A DNA stretch of 64,000 nucleotides, from positions 5,492 to 69,491 of the forward strand of contig JAEXTA010000065.1 of assembly GCA_023453665.1 (NCBI GenBank). The letters are read 5' to 3'. This document shows, piece after piece, positions 36,519 through 46,310 of the stretch; the first letter of the stretch is position 1, and each line of letters opens with the position of its first letter. The position numbers were made by a program, and so were the translations under genes. The notes under the pieces were generated by a model. It was not told the DNA's origin, searched no databases, and saw only the letters and a program-made list of their open reading frames with translations. The DNA is from Bacteroidota bacterium (GTDB taxonomy: Bacteria > Bacteroidota > Ignavibacteria > Ignavibacteriales > Ignavibacteriaceae).

Positions 36519-38667
36519 GAGAAAATTATTCATTCAGTTGTATAGCGTTCATGGACTTATAAGATGGAACAACCCCGAACTCGGCAGAGATGCTGACACA
36601 GGCGGACAGATAAAATATGTTATTGAACTTGCAAAAGCGCTGAGTGAAAATGAAAATGTTGAAAGAGTAGAACTGATAACCCGACAAATAACCGACAAAA
36701 ATATTTCTGAAGATTACTCGCAGACAATTGAAGAACTTAATCCACGTTGCAGAATAGTACGATTAAAATGCGGCGGCGGAAAATATCTCAGGAAAGAACT
36801 TCTCTGGAATCACCTCGAAGAATTTGTTGACAAAAGTATTAAATACATAAAATCCTCCGGAAGACTGCCTGATATCATTCAGAGTCATTACGCAGATGCA
36901 GGATTTGTTTGTACTGAGTTGACAAAATTTTTCGGGATTCCATTTGTGCATACAGGTCATTCGCTTGGCAGAGCAAAACTTCGAAAACTTTTAAGTGAAG
37001 GGTTATCGCCGGAGGAAATTGAAAAAAGATATAAAATATTTCACCGCATCAAAGTTGAAGAAGAGATAATCAATTATGCAGATGCGATAATTACAAGTAC
37101 AAGCCAGGAAATACAAATGCAGTATGGTGAGTATGATAATCTTTCATCTGTCAAGTCATTCAAAGTAATTCCTCCGGGCACTGATATCGAAAAGTTTTAT
37201 CCATACTACAATCTTCAATATGAAAATGAAGCTGAAGTAATCCGCGGCACTATAGAATCAAAACTAAAAAGATTTTTTACGGATATCGATAAACCGTTGA
37301 TACTCACACTCTGCCGTCCTGATAAAAGAAAAAACATTTCGGCACTAATAAAAGCTTATGGCGAAGATTCTGAACTTCAAAAGAAAGCAAACCTCGCAAT
37401 CTTTGCCGGGATAAGGCAGGATATAATGACAATGGAAGAAAATGAACGCGAGGTGCTTACTGAAATTCTTTTATTGATGGATAAGTATAACCTTTATGGA
37501 AAAATGGCAATCCCAAAACGTCACGATACAGAACATGAAGTTCCTGAACTTTACAGGATTGCAGCAAGAAGCGGCGGTGTTTTTGTTAATGCTGCTTTAA
37601 CCGAGCCATTTGGCTTAACACTGATTGAGGCTGCTTCAACAGGACTTCCGGTTGTTGCTACAGATGACGGCGGACCAAAAGATATAATCGGCAATTGCTC
37701 AAACGGATTATTGATCGATGTTTCAGAAGATCAAAATATTTCTAAAGCGATTAAGGAAATTATCAGCAGCAAAAAAATGTGGAACCGATTCTCTGAAAAT
37801 GGGATAAAAAATGTCCGTAGATATTATACATGGAAAGCACACACACACAAATATGTGGACGAAATTCTTGAGGTGTTAAGACGTTATGATCCTGATCGTA
37901 TCTCAGTTGCCGACACAGGAAGAAAATTACTTGATATGAAACAGTTAATAATCTCAGACATTGATCATACATTGTTGGGCGATCATCGTTCACTCTCTGA
38001 GTTCAGATCATTGCTTGTAAAGTTACCTCACGAAACAGGGTTTGGCGTTGCAACGGGAAGAACAATTGAATCAGCATATAATGTTCTTAAAGAATATGGA
38101 GTTCAGATGCCGATAGTTATTGTTTCATCGGTCGGTTCTGAAATTTATTATAACTACAAAGGTGAGTGGATTTATTCAACAGGCTGGGATGCACACATAT
38201 CACATTTATGGAACAAACAAAAAATTATTGATGTGCTGAAACCTTTGACATTTCTTCAAATGCAGGAAGATGATAAACAAAGAAAATTCAAAGTCAGTTA
38301 TTATATGGAGGAGAACAAAGACCAGCTGACAAAAATCAGGCATACACTTTTAAAGAATAAAATTAAAGCGAATGTGATCTTCAGCCACAAAAAATATCTT
38401 GACATACTTCCTTACCGAGCTTCGAAAGGAAAAGCGATAAGATACCTTGGATACAGGTGGAATATTGAAAATGAAAAAATATTAGTTGCCGGTGATTCAG
38501 GTAATGATGAAGAAATGCTGAAAGGTGATCTGCTCGGTGTTGTTGTTGCAAACTACAGCGAGGAACTGGAAAAGATAAGGGGAAGCCGTAGAGTTTATTT
38601 TGCACAGCGTTCATACGCGGGCGGAATAATTGAAGGCATTAACCATTATAATTTTCTATTTACTTAA
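36508..38667 (+). CDS. Sucrose-phosphate synthase with C-terminal HAD phosphatase domain
   Basis: 719 residues. The N-terminal GT4 glycosyltransferase (about 1-470) has the SPS start LYSVHGLIRW, GRDADTGGQIKYV, SHYADAG and HTGHSLG, with the donor-binding EPFGLTLIEAASTGLPVVAT motif. From residue about 477 a HAD-type domain carries D484 and D486 in SDIDHTLL and the later AGDSGNDEEML motif, as in sucrose-phosphate phosphatase. It likely makes sucrose-6-phosphate from UDP-glucose and fructose-6-phosphate and dephosphorylates it to sucrose. Middle gene of the sucrose operon; starts inside the fructokinase 3' end. Confidence 0.93.
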   Translation: MTAKRKLFIQLYSVHGLIRWNNPELGRDADTGGQIKYVIELAKALSENENVERVELITRQITDKNISEDYSQTIEELNPRCRIVRLKCGGGKYLRKELLWNHLEEFVDKSIKYIKSSGRLPDIIQSHYADAGFVCTELTKFFGIPFVHTGHSLGRAKLRKLLSEGLSPEEIEKRYKIFHRIKVEEEIINYADAIITSTSQEIQMQYGEYDNLSSVKSFKVIPPGTDIEKFYPYYNLQYENEAEVIRGTIESKLKRFFTDIDKPLILTLCRPDKRKNISALIKAYGEDSELQKKANLAIFAGIRQDIMTMEENEREVLTEILLLMDKYNLYGKMAIPKRHDTEHEVPELYRIAARSGGVFVNAALTEPFGLTLIEAASTGLPVVATDDGGPKDIIGNCSNGLLIDVSEDQNISKAIKEIISSKKMWNRFSENGIKNVRRYYTWKAHTHKYVDEILEVLRRYDPDRISVADTGRKLLDMKQLIISDIDHTLLGDHRSLSEFRSLLVKLPHETGFGVATGRTIESAYNVLKEYGVQMPIVIVSSVGSEIYYNYKGEWIYSTGWDAHISHLWNKQKIIDVLKPLTFLQMQEDDKQRKFKVSYYMEENKDQLTKIRHTLLKNKIKANVIFSHKKYLDILPYRASKGKAIRYLGYRWNIENEKILVAGDSGNDEEMLKGDLLGVVVANYSEELEKIRGSRRVYFAQRSYAGGIIEGINHYNFLFT

Positions 38668-38677
38668 CGAGGTTGAT

Positions 38678-41065
38678 ATGAATGTTTTAAAATTAATTGA
38701 AGATAACAGGAATGATTTTTTCGGATACTTAAATAAAGTAGCAGCTCATGAAAACAAACTTTTAGTAAAAGGAAATCTTTTTGATATTCTTGATCAGCAA
38801 AAATCAGAAAATAAAAACGGCAGTTACAAAGCATTGGCTGAAATTGTTAAACACATTGTTGAGTCTGTATGCATCAGTAATACAATCTTTTTTGAATTCA
38901 GAGAAAAGATAGGAGATTCATTTTTCTATTTGTTTAATACTGAAGAAAAATATTATGAAAAATCCAGTGTGACAGAATATCTTCGAGCTAAAGAATATCA
39001 TGTCGATGGTCAAAACGTTGAAGACCCCTTAACTCTTAACTTTAATCATTTCTATTTTAAATTTCCAAGAACCGCCGAATCAAAAAATATCGGAAAGGGA
39101 GTCGAGTATCTTAACCGGTATTTATCAAGCCGGATGTTTACAGAACCGGAAAAATTAAGTAAAGCACTTTTTGATTTTCTGTTTCTTCATAAATATAAAT
39201 CACAACAGCTTGTTTTAAATGACAGGATTAAAGACCCATCAATGCTTAGCTCTGCAATAGACAAAGCTCTTTCGTTCCTAAGAAAAAAAGACGAGAATAC
39301 ACCTTATTCAAAAATTAAAAATGATCTTCAAAGTTTAGGATTTGAAGCGGGGCTTGGAAACAACGCAGCGACTATTATTGAAAGTCTTGAACTCCTTGAC
39401 AGGTTGATGCAAACACCGGATCATAATTCACTTAAAGATTTTCTGTCACGCATACCGATGATCTTCAACATAGCGATCATTTCCCCCCATGGCTATTTCG
39501 GGCAGGAAGGCGTACTTGGGATGCCTGATACTGGCGGACAGGTTGTGTATATACTTGACCAGGTGAAAGCACTTGAAAAATCTATGTTGGAATCATTACA
39601 GAAATCCGGACTTAACGCAAAACCAAAGATCATTATTCTAACAAGACTAATTCCAAATGCAAATAAAACCAAATGCAATCAGCGAATGGAAAAAGTACAC
39701 CAAACAAATAATTCATGGATACTTCGTGTGCCTTTCAGAACTCACAACAGTAATGTTACAGATAACTGGATCTCGCGATTTGAAATATGGCCATACCTCG
39801 AAAATTTTGCTGAAGATTCTGAAAGAGAACTACTTGCTGAATTTAACGGAAGACCTGATCTTATTATCGGCAATTATTCTGATGGAAATCTTGTCGGGTA
39901 TATACTTTCAAAAAAATTCGGAGTTACACAGTGTAACATTGCGCACGCACTTGAAAAAAGTAAGTACTTATACAGCGCATTGTACTGGAAGAATCTTGAA
40001 GAGCAATATCATTTTTCACTTCAGTTTACAGCAGATCTTATTGCAATGAATTCTGCTAACTTTATCATTACATCAACCTACCAGGAAATTGCTGGCACCG
40101 AAGAAACAATCGGTCAATATGAGTCTTACAGGAATTTAACAATGCCCGGACTTTACAGAGTAGAAGGCGGAATAGAACTATTTCATCCTAAGTTTAACAT
40201 AGTTCCACCAGGAGTTAACACAAAAATTTATTTTCCTTATAATCAATATGAAGAACGCCTCAAAGAAACAAAGGAAGAACTTGAGAAACTACTTTTCAGT
40301 CAGGATGAATCAGATGAAGTTGTTGGTAAGTTGGAGAGCCCCGAACTCATACCCATCTTTTCAATTGCGCGATTGGATAAAATCAAAAATCTTACTTCAC
40401 TTGTAAAGTGGTTTGGTGAAAGTCAGAAACTTCAGAAAGTTGCAAACCTGATAATTGTTGCGGGTAATGTTGACCCGATGAAATCTGGTGACGATGAAGA
40501 AAAAGATCAGATTTATTTAATGCATGATCTCATTAACAAGTACAATCTAAAAAACAAATTCCGATGGATAGGTAAACGATTTAAGAAAGATGAAACCGGA
40601 GAAGTTTACAGGATAATCGCTGATCATAAAGGGATATTCGTTCAGCCGGCATTGTTTGAAGGATTCGGATTGACGGTGCTTGAAGCAATGCGATCAGGCT
40701 TGCCGGTGTTCGCCACACTGTATGGAGGTCCGCTTGAAATTATTCAGGATGAGGTTTCAGGATTTCATATCAACCCGATCAAAGGAAAGGAAACCACCAC
40801 AAAGATTCTTGCCTTTATTGACAAGTGTAATAAGGATATAAAGCACTGGGAAAAAATTTCTGCCAAAGCAATAAAGCGTGTCGATACAACATACAACTGG
40901 GAGTTGTATGCAAGTAATCTTCTTTCACTTTCAAAGATTTATGGTTTCTGGAAGTTTGCCTCTAACATTGAGCAGAATGATCTTCATTCATACCTGAATG
41001 TTATTTATCACCTGCTTTATAAACCAAGAGCAAATGAATTACTGCAGCAGCATGCTAACCGTTAA
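38678..41065 (+). CDS. Sucrose synthase
   Basis: 795 residues from the ATG at 38678 (MNVLKLIEDN), 10 bp after the preceding stop with aacgagg upstream; the longer frame starts inside the previous gene. Length fits sucrose synthase (about 800). Key blocks: the N-terminal regulatory region, the catalytic core SPHGYFGQEGVLGMPDTGGQ, VPPGVNTKIYFPY, and EGFGLTVLEAMRSGLPVFAT. The reaction is reversible cleavage of sucrose plus NDP to NDP-glucose and fructose. Third gene of the operon and convergent, without a gap, with the MscS gene. Confidence 0.95.
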   Translation: MNVLKLIEDNRNDFFGYLNKVAAHENKLLVKGNLFDILDQQKSENKNGSYKALAEIVKHIVESVCISNTIFFEFREKIGDSFFYLFNTEEKYYEKSSVTEYLRAKEYHVDGQNVEDPLTLNFNHFYFKFPRTAESKNIGKGVEYLNRYLSSRMFTEPEKLSKALFDFLFLHKYKSQQLVLNDRIKDPSMLSSAIDKALSFLRKKDENTPYSKIKNDLQSLGFEAGLGNNAATIIESLELLDRLMQTPDHNSLKDFLSRIPMIFNIAIISPHGYFGQEGVLGMPDTGGQVVYILDQVKALEKSMLESLQKSGLNAKPKIIILTRLIPNANKTKCNQRMEKVHQTNNSWILRVPFRTHNSNVTDNWISRFEIWPYLENFAEDSERELLAEFNGRPDLIIGNYSDGNLVGYILSKKFGVTQCNIAHALEKSKYLYSALYWKNLEEQYHFSLQFTADLIAMNSANFIITSTYQEIAGTEETIGQYESYRNLTMPGLYRVEGGIELFHPKFNIVPPGVNTKIYFPYNQYEERLKETKEELEKLLFSQDESDEVVGKLESPELIPIFSIARLDKIKNLTSLVKWFGESQKLQKVANLIIVAGNVDPMKSGDDEEKDQIYLMHDLINKYNLKNKFRWIGKRFKKDETGEVYRIIADHKGIFVQPALFEGFGLTVLEAMRSGLPVFATLYGGPLEIIQDEVSGFHINPIKGKETTTKILAFIDKCNKDIKHWEKISAKAIKRVDTTYNWELYASNLLSLSKIYGFWKFASNIEQNDLHSYLNVIYHLLYKPRANELLQQHANR

Positions 41066-42154
41066 TTAATTTTCAGAATAAGATTTTTTAATGCTGCCGT
41101 TTCCATTTTCATTTGTCAGAAAAAGAGTTTGTGTCGGATAAGCAAATTCAATTTTTCTTTTAGAAAACTCTTCAAATATTTTAAGGTTAATTGACTGCTG
41201 TATATCCATGTACTTGTTGTAATCAGCGCCAGTGACGTAATAAACAAATTCAAAGTTTAAACTGAAATCACCATAAGATGAAAAATGTCCGCGGTCAAAA
41301 TCTGCATCCTCTTGTTCAGTAATAATTTGTTTTACTAAATCCGGTATCATCTTCAGCCTTTCATAGGTTGTTTGATATACAACCCCGATTGAAAAAACAA
41401 CTCTTCGTCTTTCCATTTTTTTATAGTTGTGGACACGCGAATTAGTCAGATCAGTATTTGAAAAGACAAGCTGTTCACCGCTAAGACTTCTGATTCGTGT
41501 AGTTTTTATTCCTATCTGCTCAACTATACCGAGCTTATTATCTATGATTATAAAATCTCCTGTCTCAAATGGTCTGTCAAAAAAAATCACAAAGTAGCTG
41601 AACAGATCACCAAGAATAGTTTGTGCAGCAAGAGCTACGGCAATGCCGCCAATACCTAATCCCGCAATTACCGCTGATATTTGGAATCCAAGATTATCGA
41701 GGACAAAAATTAATCCCAGTCCCCATACAAGCACCGATGCAAGAGTAGTTATTCCTTTTAACTGTTTTTGTTTTGAAGTTGTATGATCGCCCTTAGCAAG
41801 GTATGAAGTAAGAATAAATTTTATTACTGAAGTAACAGTTCGCAAAAAGAGGAACGTAATTACGATAATTGTAACAACATCTATAGCTCGTTGAACTTTT
41901 TCAGGAATTGTAAGTGAACTAACAGCAAAGTATAACGCTCCAAAATAAAGTAACGGAACGATAGTCTTTTCAATCCCCCTTATAAGTATATCATCTAGTT
42001 GAGTCTCGGTTTTTTCAGACCATCTTTTTAGTTTAATAAGAATAATCTTTTTGAAAACATGGATTAGTATGATTCCTGCAATAAAAATAATTACTGAAAT
42101 AATGTATTGCTGAACTGTATTGCCAAAATAACTTTGATTTAATAATTCATTCAT
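41066..42154 (-). CDS. MscS-family mechanosensitive ion channel
   Basis: 362 residues. Several N-terminal membrane helices, then the pore/beta-domain signature GLGIGGIAVALAAQTILGDL followed by FFDRPFETGDFIII. The C-terminal cytoplasmic domain is present (VVFSIGVVYQTTYERLKMI). MscS channels open on hypo-osmotic shock. The gene next to it makes sucrose, a compatible solute, but they are transcribed convergently and share no promoter. Confidence 0.95.
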   Translation of the reverse strand: MNELLNQSYFGNTVQQYIISVIIFIAGIILIHVFKKIILIKLKRWSEKTETQLDDILIRGIEKTIVPLLYFGALYFAVSSLTIPEKVQRAIDVVTIIVITFLFLRTVTSVIKFILTSYLAKGDHTTSKQKQLKGITTLASVLVWGLGLIFVLDNLGFQISAVIAGLGIGGIAVALAAQTILGDLFSYFVIFFDRPFETGDFIIIDNKLGIVEQIGIKTTRIRSLSGEQLVFSNTDLTNSRVHNYKKMERRRVVFSIGVVYQTTYERLKMIPDLVKQIITEQEDADFDRGHFSSYGDFSLNFEFVYYVTGADYNKYMDIQQSINLKIFEEFSKRKIEFAYPTQTLFLTNENGNGSIKKSYSEN

Positions 42155-42254
42155 ACCTGGTATTCCTCATATTTACTTTTTTAAGAAAATAAAATTATAT
42201 GAGAGAATAACAAGTCAGGAATGAACCGATTAGTAAATAATATAACAGAGAATT

Positions 42255-42665
42255 TTAGATTGAATATCTGTCGATTATTTCTTGCGGAATACGAACAGGC
42301 TTTCCGTTTTTCAAATCGATCATTGTGTAGACGAGGAAACCTTCTGCAGCAAGTTTTTGATTTTCTTTTTTAACGATTTTAAAATTAACTGTACATTGAG
42401 CTCCGTTGACTGAATCAAGCTGAGTGCGGACGATAACAACTTTATCGCTGAGTGTTAATGCGCGCTTATAATCTATATGCGTCGAACTTACTACCCAATT
42501 GTAACCGGTGTTATGAAATTCAGCCATTGACATTTTGTAATCCTTTTGCATCTGGTCATAACGGGCTGCAAGTACGTAGTCGAGATATTTTGTATTGTGA
42601 ACATGGTTGTTCATATCAATATCATCAGGACGAATTGTTATTTCAGTTTCAAATATTGAGTACAT
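42255..42665 (-). CDS. Acyl-CoA thioesterase, 4HBT/hotdog fold
   Basis: 136 residues. Start FETEITIRPDDIDMNNHVHNTKYLDYVLAARYDQM, matching the hotdog-fold 4-hydroxybenzoyl-CoA thioesterase/YbgC-type pattern, with the catalytic Asp in DIDMNNHVHN. It hydrolyses acyl-CoA or acyl-ACP thioesters; natural substrate not evident. No signal peptide. Confidence 0.92.
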   Translation of the reverse strand: MYSIFETEITIRPDDIDMNNHVHNTKYLDYVLAARYDQMQKDYKMSMAEFHNTGYNWVVSSTHIDYKRALTLSDKVVIVRTQLDSVNGAQCTVNFKIVKKENQKLAAEGFLVYTMIDLKNGKPVRIPQEIIDRYSI

Positions 42666-42692
42666 AAGAATCTGAGAACTATATTGTATTAA

Positions 42693-42724
42693 AAACTTCA
42701 GTCTTCGGCAGGCTCAGACTGACA
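42693..42724. repeat. Interspersed GTCAGTCTGAGC-type palindrome
   Basis: The sequence from acttcagtct to agactgac contains the cagtct/agactg inverted pair (42699-42721). The complement matches the repeat family also seen at 53403-53428 (gtcaggctgagc ... agactgac). Intergenic; no coding potential. Confidence 0.7.
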
Positions 42725-42757
42725 ATGATTATAGATAGAATAAGTCAAACAAACTTG

Positions 42758-43627
42758 TTAGAAATCGAATTTAAATCCTACACCAAATTTTTCACGTTTG
42801 AATTTGTAATAAGAATTAAAAACATCCAAACCTTTGAAGTAGGAAACATAAAAAGAAATTCCACGCCCGTACCAATTCCCGATTTTAATTCCTCCCATTG
42901 TATGGTTATTACCCACATACTTCCCGGTACCGTTCAGATAAAAATGGTGCGCTAAGAATATATTTTCATTTTCTCCGAAAATTTTTCCCAAAAGATTTTC
43001 ATACGAAGATTCAATTCCCAAATGGAAGTTCCATCTTTTCTGATCATCAGGTCTGATGAGCGAGGCATAAGTAACCCCGCCGTAATACCTGAGTCGTGAT
43101 GAATTGAATAACATTTCATTCGCAATTGTCAGTTCACCATAATCTCTTGTAAATGGAATTGGTTCATAATCATCTAACCATGTTTTTGTTACATTGTTGT
43201 AGTGACCATCAACCAGATGCGCGCTGTTGTGAATGATTTTTAAACGAGCCATTAATTTATTTTCAGAAAAAGATTTTACAATACAAACATATCCGCCGAA
43301 CAATCCATCGACTGCGTCAATCTGTAATCGTTTACCTTCATAACTTGTGGATAAAGCATACGCAAGAAATTCAATACCAACAGCAAGTTTAATTTCATCT
43401 GACGGAAAATTAATCTGCAGCACATCTGCTGCGAAACCAACATCCACTTTAAGGTTCGTTGATGCAGTGTAATAAAGTATTCCGAGTTTTGCTTCTTTGT
43501 GATCTGCTATCAATGGTTTAAAATTAAACTCAGATGGAAAAAATTTTGTGTGAGATGAATCCTGCGCTTTTACAGACACAATGGTGAGTAATAAGAAGAT
43601 CCCAAAAACTTTTTTTAATGAAGGCAA
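42758..43627 (-). CDS. DUF1207-like outer-membrane protein
   Basis: 289 residues. Signal peptide MPSLKKVFGIFLLLTIVSVKA. The mature start FFPSEFNFKPLIADHKEAKLGILYY resembles the DUF1207 opening (FP-PLIADP-), and the rest has beta-barrel-like alternation with the last residue aromatic (FGVGFKFDF), as expected for outer-membrane insertion. Function unknown. Confidence 0.7.
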   Translation of the reverse strand: MPSLKKVFGIFLLLTIVSVKAQDSSHTKFFPSEFNFKPLIADHKEAKLGILYYTASTNLKVDVGFAADVLQINFPSDEIKLAVGIEFLAYALSTSYEGKRLQIDAVDGLFGGYVCIVKSFSENKLMARLKIIHNSAHLVDGHYNNVTKTWLDDYEPIPFTRDYGELTIANEMLFNSSRLRYYGGVTYASLIRPDDQKRWNFHLGIESSYENLLGKIFGENENIFLAHHFYLNGTGKYVGNNHTMGGIKIGNWYGRGISFYVSYFKGLDVFNSYYKFKREKFGVGFKFDF

Positions 43628-43674
43628 TGTATGAATCTTAAATACTGGTTATAATAAAATGTGAATATCGCTGA

Positions 43675-44253
43675 TCAGATCTTCAGGAAGTTATTTAATA
43701 ATTGAATACCTGCTTCGCCGGAGAGTTCTGGATAGAACTGCACTCCGTAAGCATTTCCCTTTTCAACCGATGCAGCATACCTGTTCTCATCATTTATAAT
43801 TGATGTTGAATATTCGGTTTGAGGCATAAAGTAGTTGCCTTTGAAAAAAAATTTTTCACGTTCGTTGATCCCTTCAAAAAGTCTGGATGTTCCAATCAAC
43901 GTAATTTCATCAAATTCATTTATATCACTTTCTTTTTGTTTAAGTCTTCCTGACTTAATCGGGAAAATCCCGAGTCCCGCAATGTTTTCGTTCGCAATAT
44001 TTTCTGTCATTAGTTCAAGCCCAAGACCTATACCAAGTATTGGTTTTTTAATTACTCTAAGCACAGAATAGAGATTTAGCATATTCAGTTTACGCGCTCC
44101 GTCACATGCTTCACCTTCGCCGGTCAATATAATTTTATCCGACTTACATATAATAAATTCATTTTCTGTAACCTTATATTCTTGGTTTAGCGACGTAAGA
44201 ACTTCGGGTAAAACACTTTCGTTTTTTTTTCCACATTCAATAACGGCTATCAT
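43675..44253 (-). CDS. HisH-like protein lacking the catalytic Cys and His
   Basis: 192 residues, the length of HisH glutamine amidotransferases. Landmark positions of the fold are present: IILTGEGEACDGARKLNML (oxyanion/GVGAF region), PILGIGLGLELM and YGVQFYPELSG. At the nucleophile position, where active enzymes have Cys in GICLGM, there is Gly76. At the catalytic His (QFHPE) there is Tyr174, while Glu176 is kept. The protein cannot hydrolyse glutamine by the known mechanism. No hisF or other his gene is nearby. Probably a pseudoenzyme with a structural or regulatory role. Confidence 0.8.
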   Translation of the reverse strand: MIAVIECGKKNESVLPEVLTSLNQEYKVTENEFIICKSDKIILTGEGEACDGARKLNMLNLYSVLRVIKKPILGIGLGLELMTENIANENIAGLGIFPIKSGRLKQKESDINEFDEITLIGTSRLFEGINEREKFFFKGNYFMPQTEYSTSIINDENRYAASVEKGNAYGVQFYPELSGEAGIQLLNNFLKI

Positions 44254-44387
44254 AATAATTCGATTCCTTAATTCACAATTACAACTATTTCCGGTTTGTA
44301 ATTTACAACAATTCCATAATATTGTTTATGCAGATAGTATTACTGAAAGAAAATGAATTGACTAGGATATTCGATGTGAGCAAAAAA

Positions 44388-44409
44388 AAGTCCCGCCAAA
44401 GCGGGACTT
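44388..44409 (-). terminator. Terminator of the choice-of-anchor-J gene
   Basis: 9-bp stem (aagtcccgc / gcgggactt) with a 4-nt loop, followed on the minus strand by a long T run. A strong intrinsic terminator 24 bp beyond the gene's stop. Confidence 0.9.
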
Positions 44410-44432
44410 ATAATCGTTCAACTAAATAAAAA

Positions 44433-45695
44433 TTATTTGGTTAAAATCATTTTCTTTGTTGAAGAGAAGTTTGTTCCATCAATTCCCTGGGCATCGATCT
44501 GATAGAAGTAAACTCCGCTATTCAGGTTAGCAGCATTAAAATCAAAACTGTGTGAACCTACTGCATAATCTTTATTGATTAATGTTGCAACTTCCTGACC
44601 AAGAATGTTAAATACTTTCATTGAAACTTTTGAATCAACTTTCAATGAGAAATTGATTTTTGTACTTGGGTTGAATGGGTTTGGATAATTCTGTTCAAGA
44701 GCAAATTCTGCAGGAGTAACAACATCAACTTCAACGATGTTTGAATATTCAAATGCACCATCAAAGTCAACTTGTTTCAGTCTGTAGCTGTATGAACCCT
44801 GTGCAATATCTTTATCAATAAATGAATATGATTTTGCTTCAGTGGTTGTACCGTAGCCTTCAACAAAACCTACTGTTGTGTAGTCGTTACCCATTAATCT
44901 TTGAACTTCAAATCCTCTGTTATTAACTTCGGTAGCAGTTGTCCAGGATAAACTTACGTTGTTTCCGTTTGAGTTTGCTGAAAAAGATGTTAGTTCAACA
45001 GGAACTGCAGGCCCACCAGCATTAACTAATTCAAGAAACAAAGCGTTTCCATCAGCGGCATTGTCAAGAACCCATTCTCTAAATCCAATATAAATGTTAG
45101 AACCAGCAGGAACTAAACTACCTATATTGTAGCTATAGTATTTCCAGCCTGTATCTGCTGCACTGGCTGTAAAAGTAATATTTGCAACATTAATGGTAAA
45201 TGCAGATGGGTTATTATTTACAGTAGTTGAGATTTTAATATCTAAGTGATCTAAGTACAAATCAGAAAACATTCTAGCCCAGAAAGATTAAGTATCATTC
45301 GGACCAACATTCATTATCTGAGGAGTTACTAGCCAGTTATCATTTGATGATGTTCCACCAAGTTGGTAACTCATATATGCCATAGCAGTTCCACCTGTTC
45401 CGGTTGGTGCGGGAGTTACTAAACCACCATTCCATCCGGGAATCGGGGTTGTGCCTGTTGTAATGCGTGCCCAACCTGTACTGCCTGATGGGACGTTAAT
45501 TTGTGCCCAACCTGTTGGAGGAAATGTAGCTCCTTCAAACGACTCTGAAATAGTATTGCTGCTCATTGGTGAATCAAATACAAAAGAAGGATTTAAGGGA
45601 TCTTTTACTGTTGGTTGACCAGAACGAGTTGCGTCCTGTGCAAAGTTAAAAGAAACCAATGATAAGAATAGAACAACCGCAAAAATTTTACGCAT
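44433..45695 (-). pseudogene. Choice-of-anchor-J T9SS protein split by an in-frame TAA
   Basis: One frame of 421 codons on the minus strand. It starts with signal peptide MRKIFAVVLFLSLVSFNFAQ, continues with a cleaved-adhesin/choice-of-anchor-J domain (SFEGATFPPTGWAQIN, DNWLVTPQI) and ends in a T9SS sorting domain (NYPNPFNPSTKINFS ... NSGVYFYQI). A TAA at 45288-45290 falls in NDT-stop-SFWARM, where the family normally has Leu (DTLSFWA); TTA to TAA is one base. As written only a 135-residue exported fragment would be made. The 3' part could start only at an internal ATG without export signal. Confidence 0.85.
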
Positions 45696-45813
45696 TAAGG
45701 CCTCCGATTAATTTTAAATTATGTAGAATGTGATTAGTAAATATCTAATCTGCCCAATAATAATTATTTTTATTCCTATAATCAAAAATAAATGAGTTTA
45801 ACGTGTATTTTTT

Positions 45814-46164
45814 TCACTTTTTGTTGTAAAAACGGACTCCCTCACTCTGCAGTTTTTCTATCCACATCTCTTCAAGTGAATCAAGCTCTTTATCAATTTC
45901 TTTATCGGTTTCTTCTTTAAGTTCTAACTCATCAATAATTTTTATTTCAAAATTATTTGCGCCGTGTTTTTTGTAGTCTTCGATTAATTCCTGGTAAGGA
46001 AAACTTTCCATCTTAAGTGTGAACTCAAATCTTCTTACAACTGCCGGAAGGTTTTTACTTTTACCGATCAGCATTTTATTATCAACCTTGTTGTGAACAG
46101 CATAAATACCCGCAGGCTGTTTCTGCATTTTATAATCTTTGGTGATTTGTTTTTTGTTAATCAT
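45814..46164 (-). CDS. GIY-YIG nuclease family protein
   Basis: 116 residues. Start region QPAGIYAVHNKVDNKMLIGKSKNL is the GIY-YIG core with GIY followed by LIG in place of YIG; later Arg in VRRFEF and Glu in the helix WIEKLQSEGVRFYNKK fit the fold. Bacterial stand-alone GIY-YIG proteins of this size are often of unknown role. Close to the 21-bp iteron array and restriction-modification genes, which may be coincidental. Confidence 0.82.
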   Translation of the reverse strand: MINKKQITKDYKMQKQPAGIYAVHNKVDNKMLIGKSKNLPAVVRRFEFTLKMESFPYQELIEDYKKHGANNFEIKIIDELELKEETDKEIDKELDSLEEMWIEKLQSEGVRFYNKK

Positions 46165-46261
46165 AATTTTTAAGAGTTAAAGTGTGTATTGAAACTTACA
46201 ATTATCTTTTTTATTTTTTTACTGCGCAAACATTGTGGCGCATTTTCTAGTGTGTCTAACG

Positions 46262-46292
46262 AACGGGGTTGATTAACGAGAACAACCCCGTT
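46262..46292. terminator. GC-rich stem-loop
   Basis: Arms aacggggttg (46262-46271) and caaccccgtt (46283-46292) form a 10-bp stem with an 11-nt loop, followed on the plus strand by cgtttttt. It lies between the GIY-YIG gene and the duplicated-domain gene (both minus strand). The T run favours plus-strand termination, so its role is unclear. Confidence 0.5.
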
Positions 46293-46310
46293 TCGTTTTT
46301 TAAATCCTTA

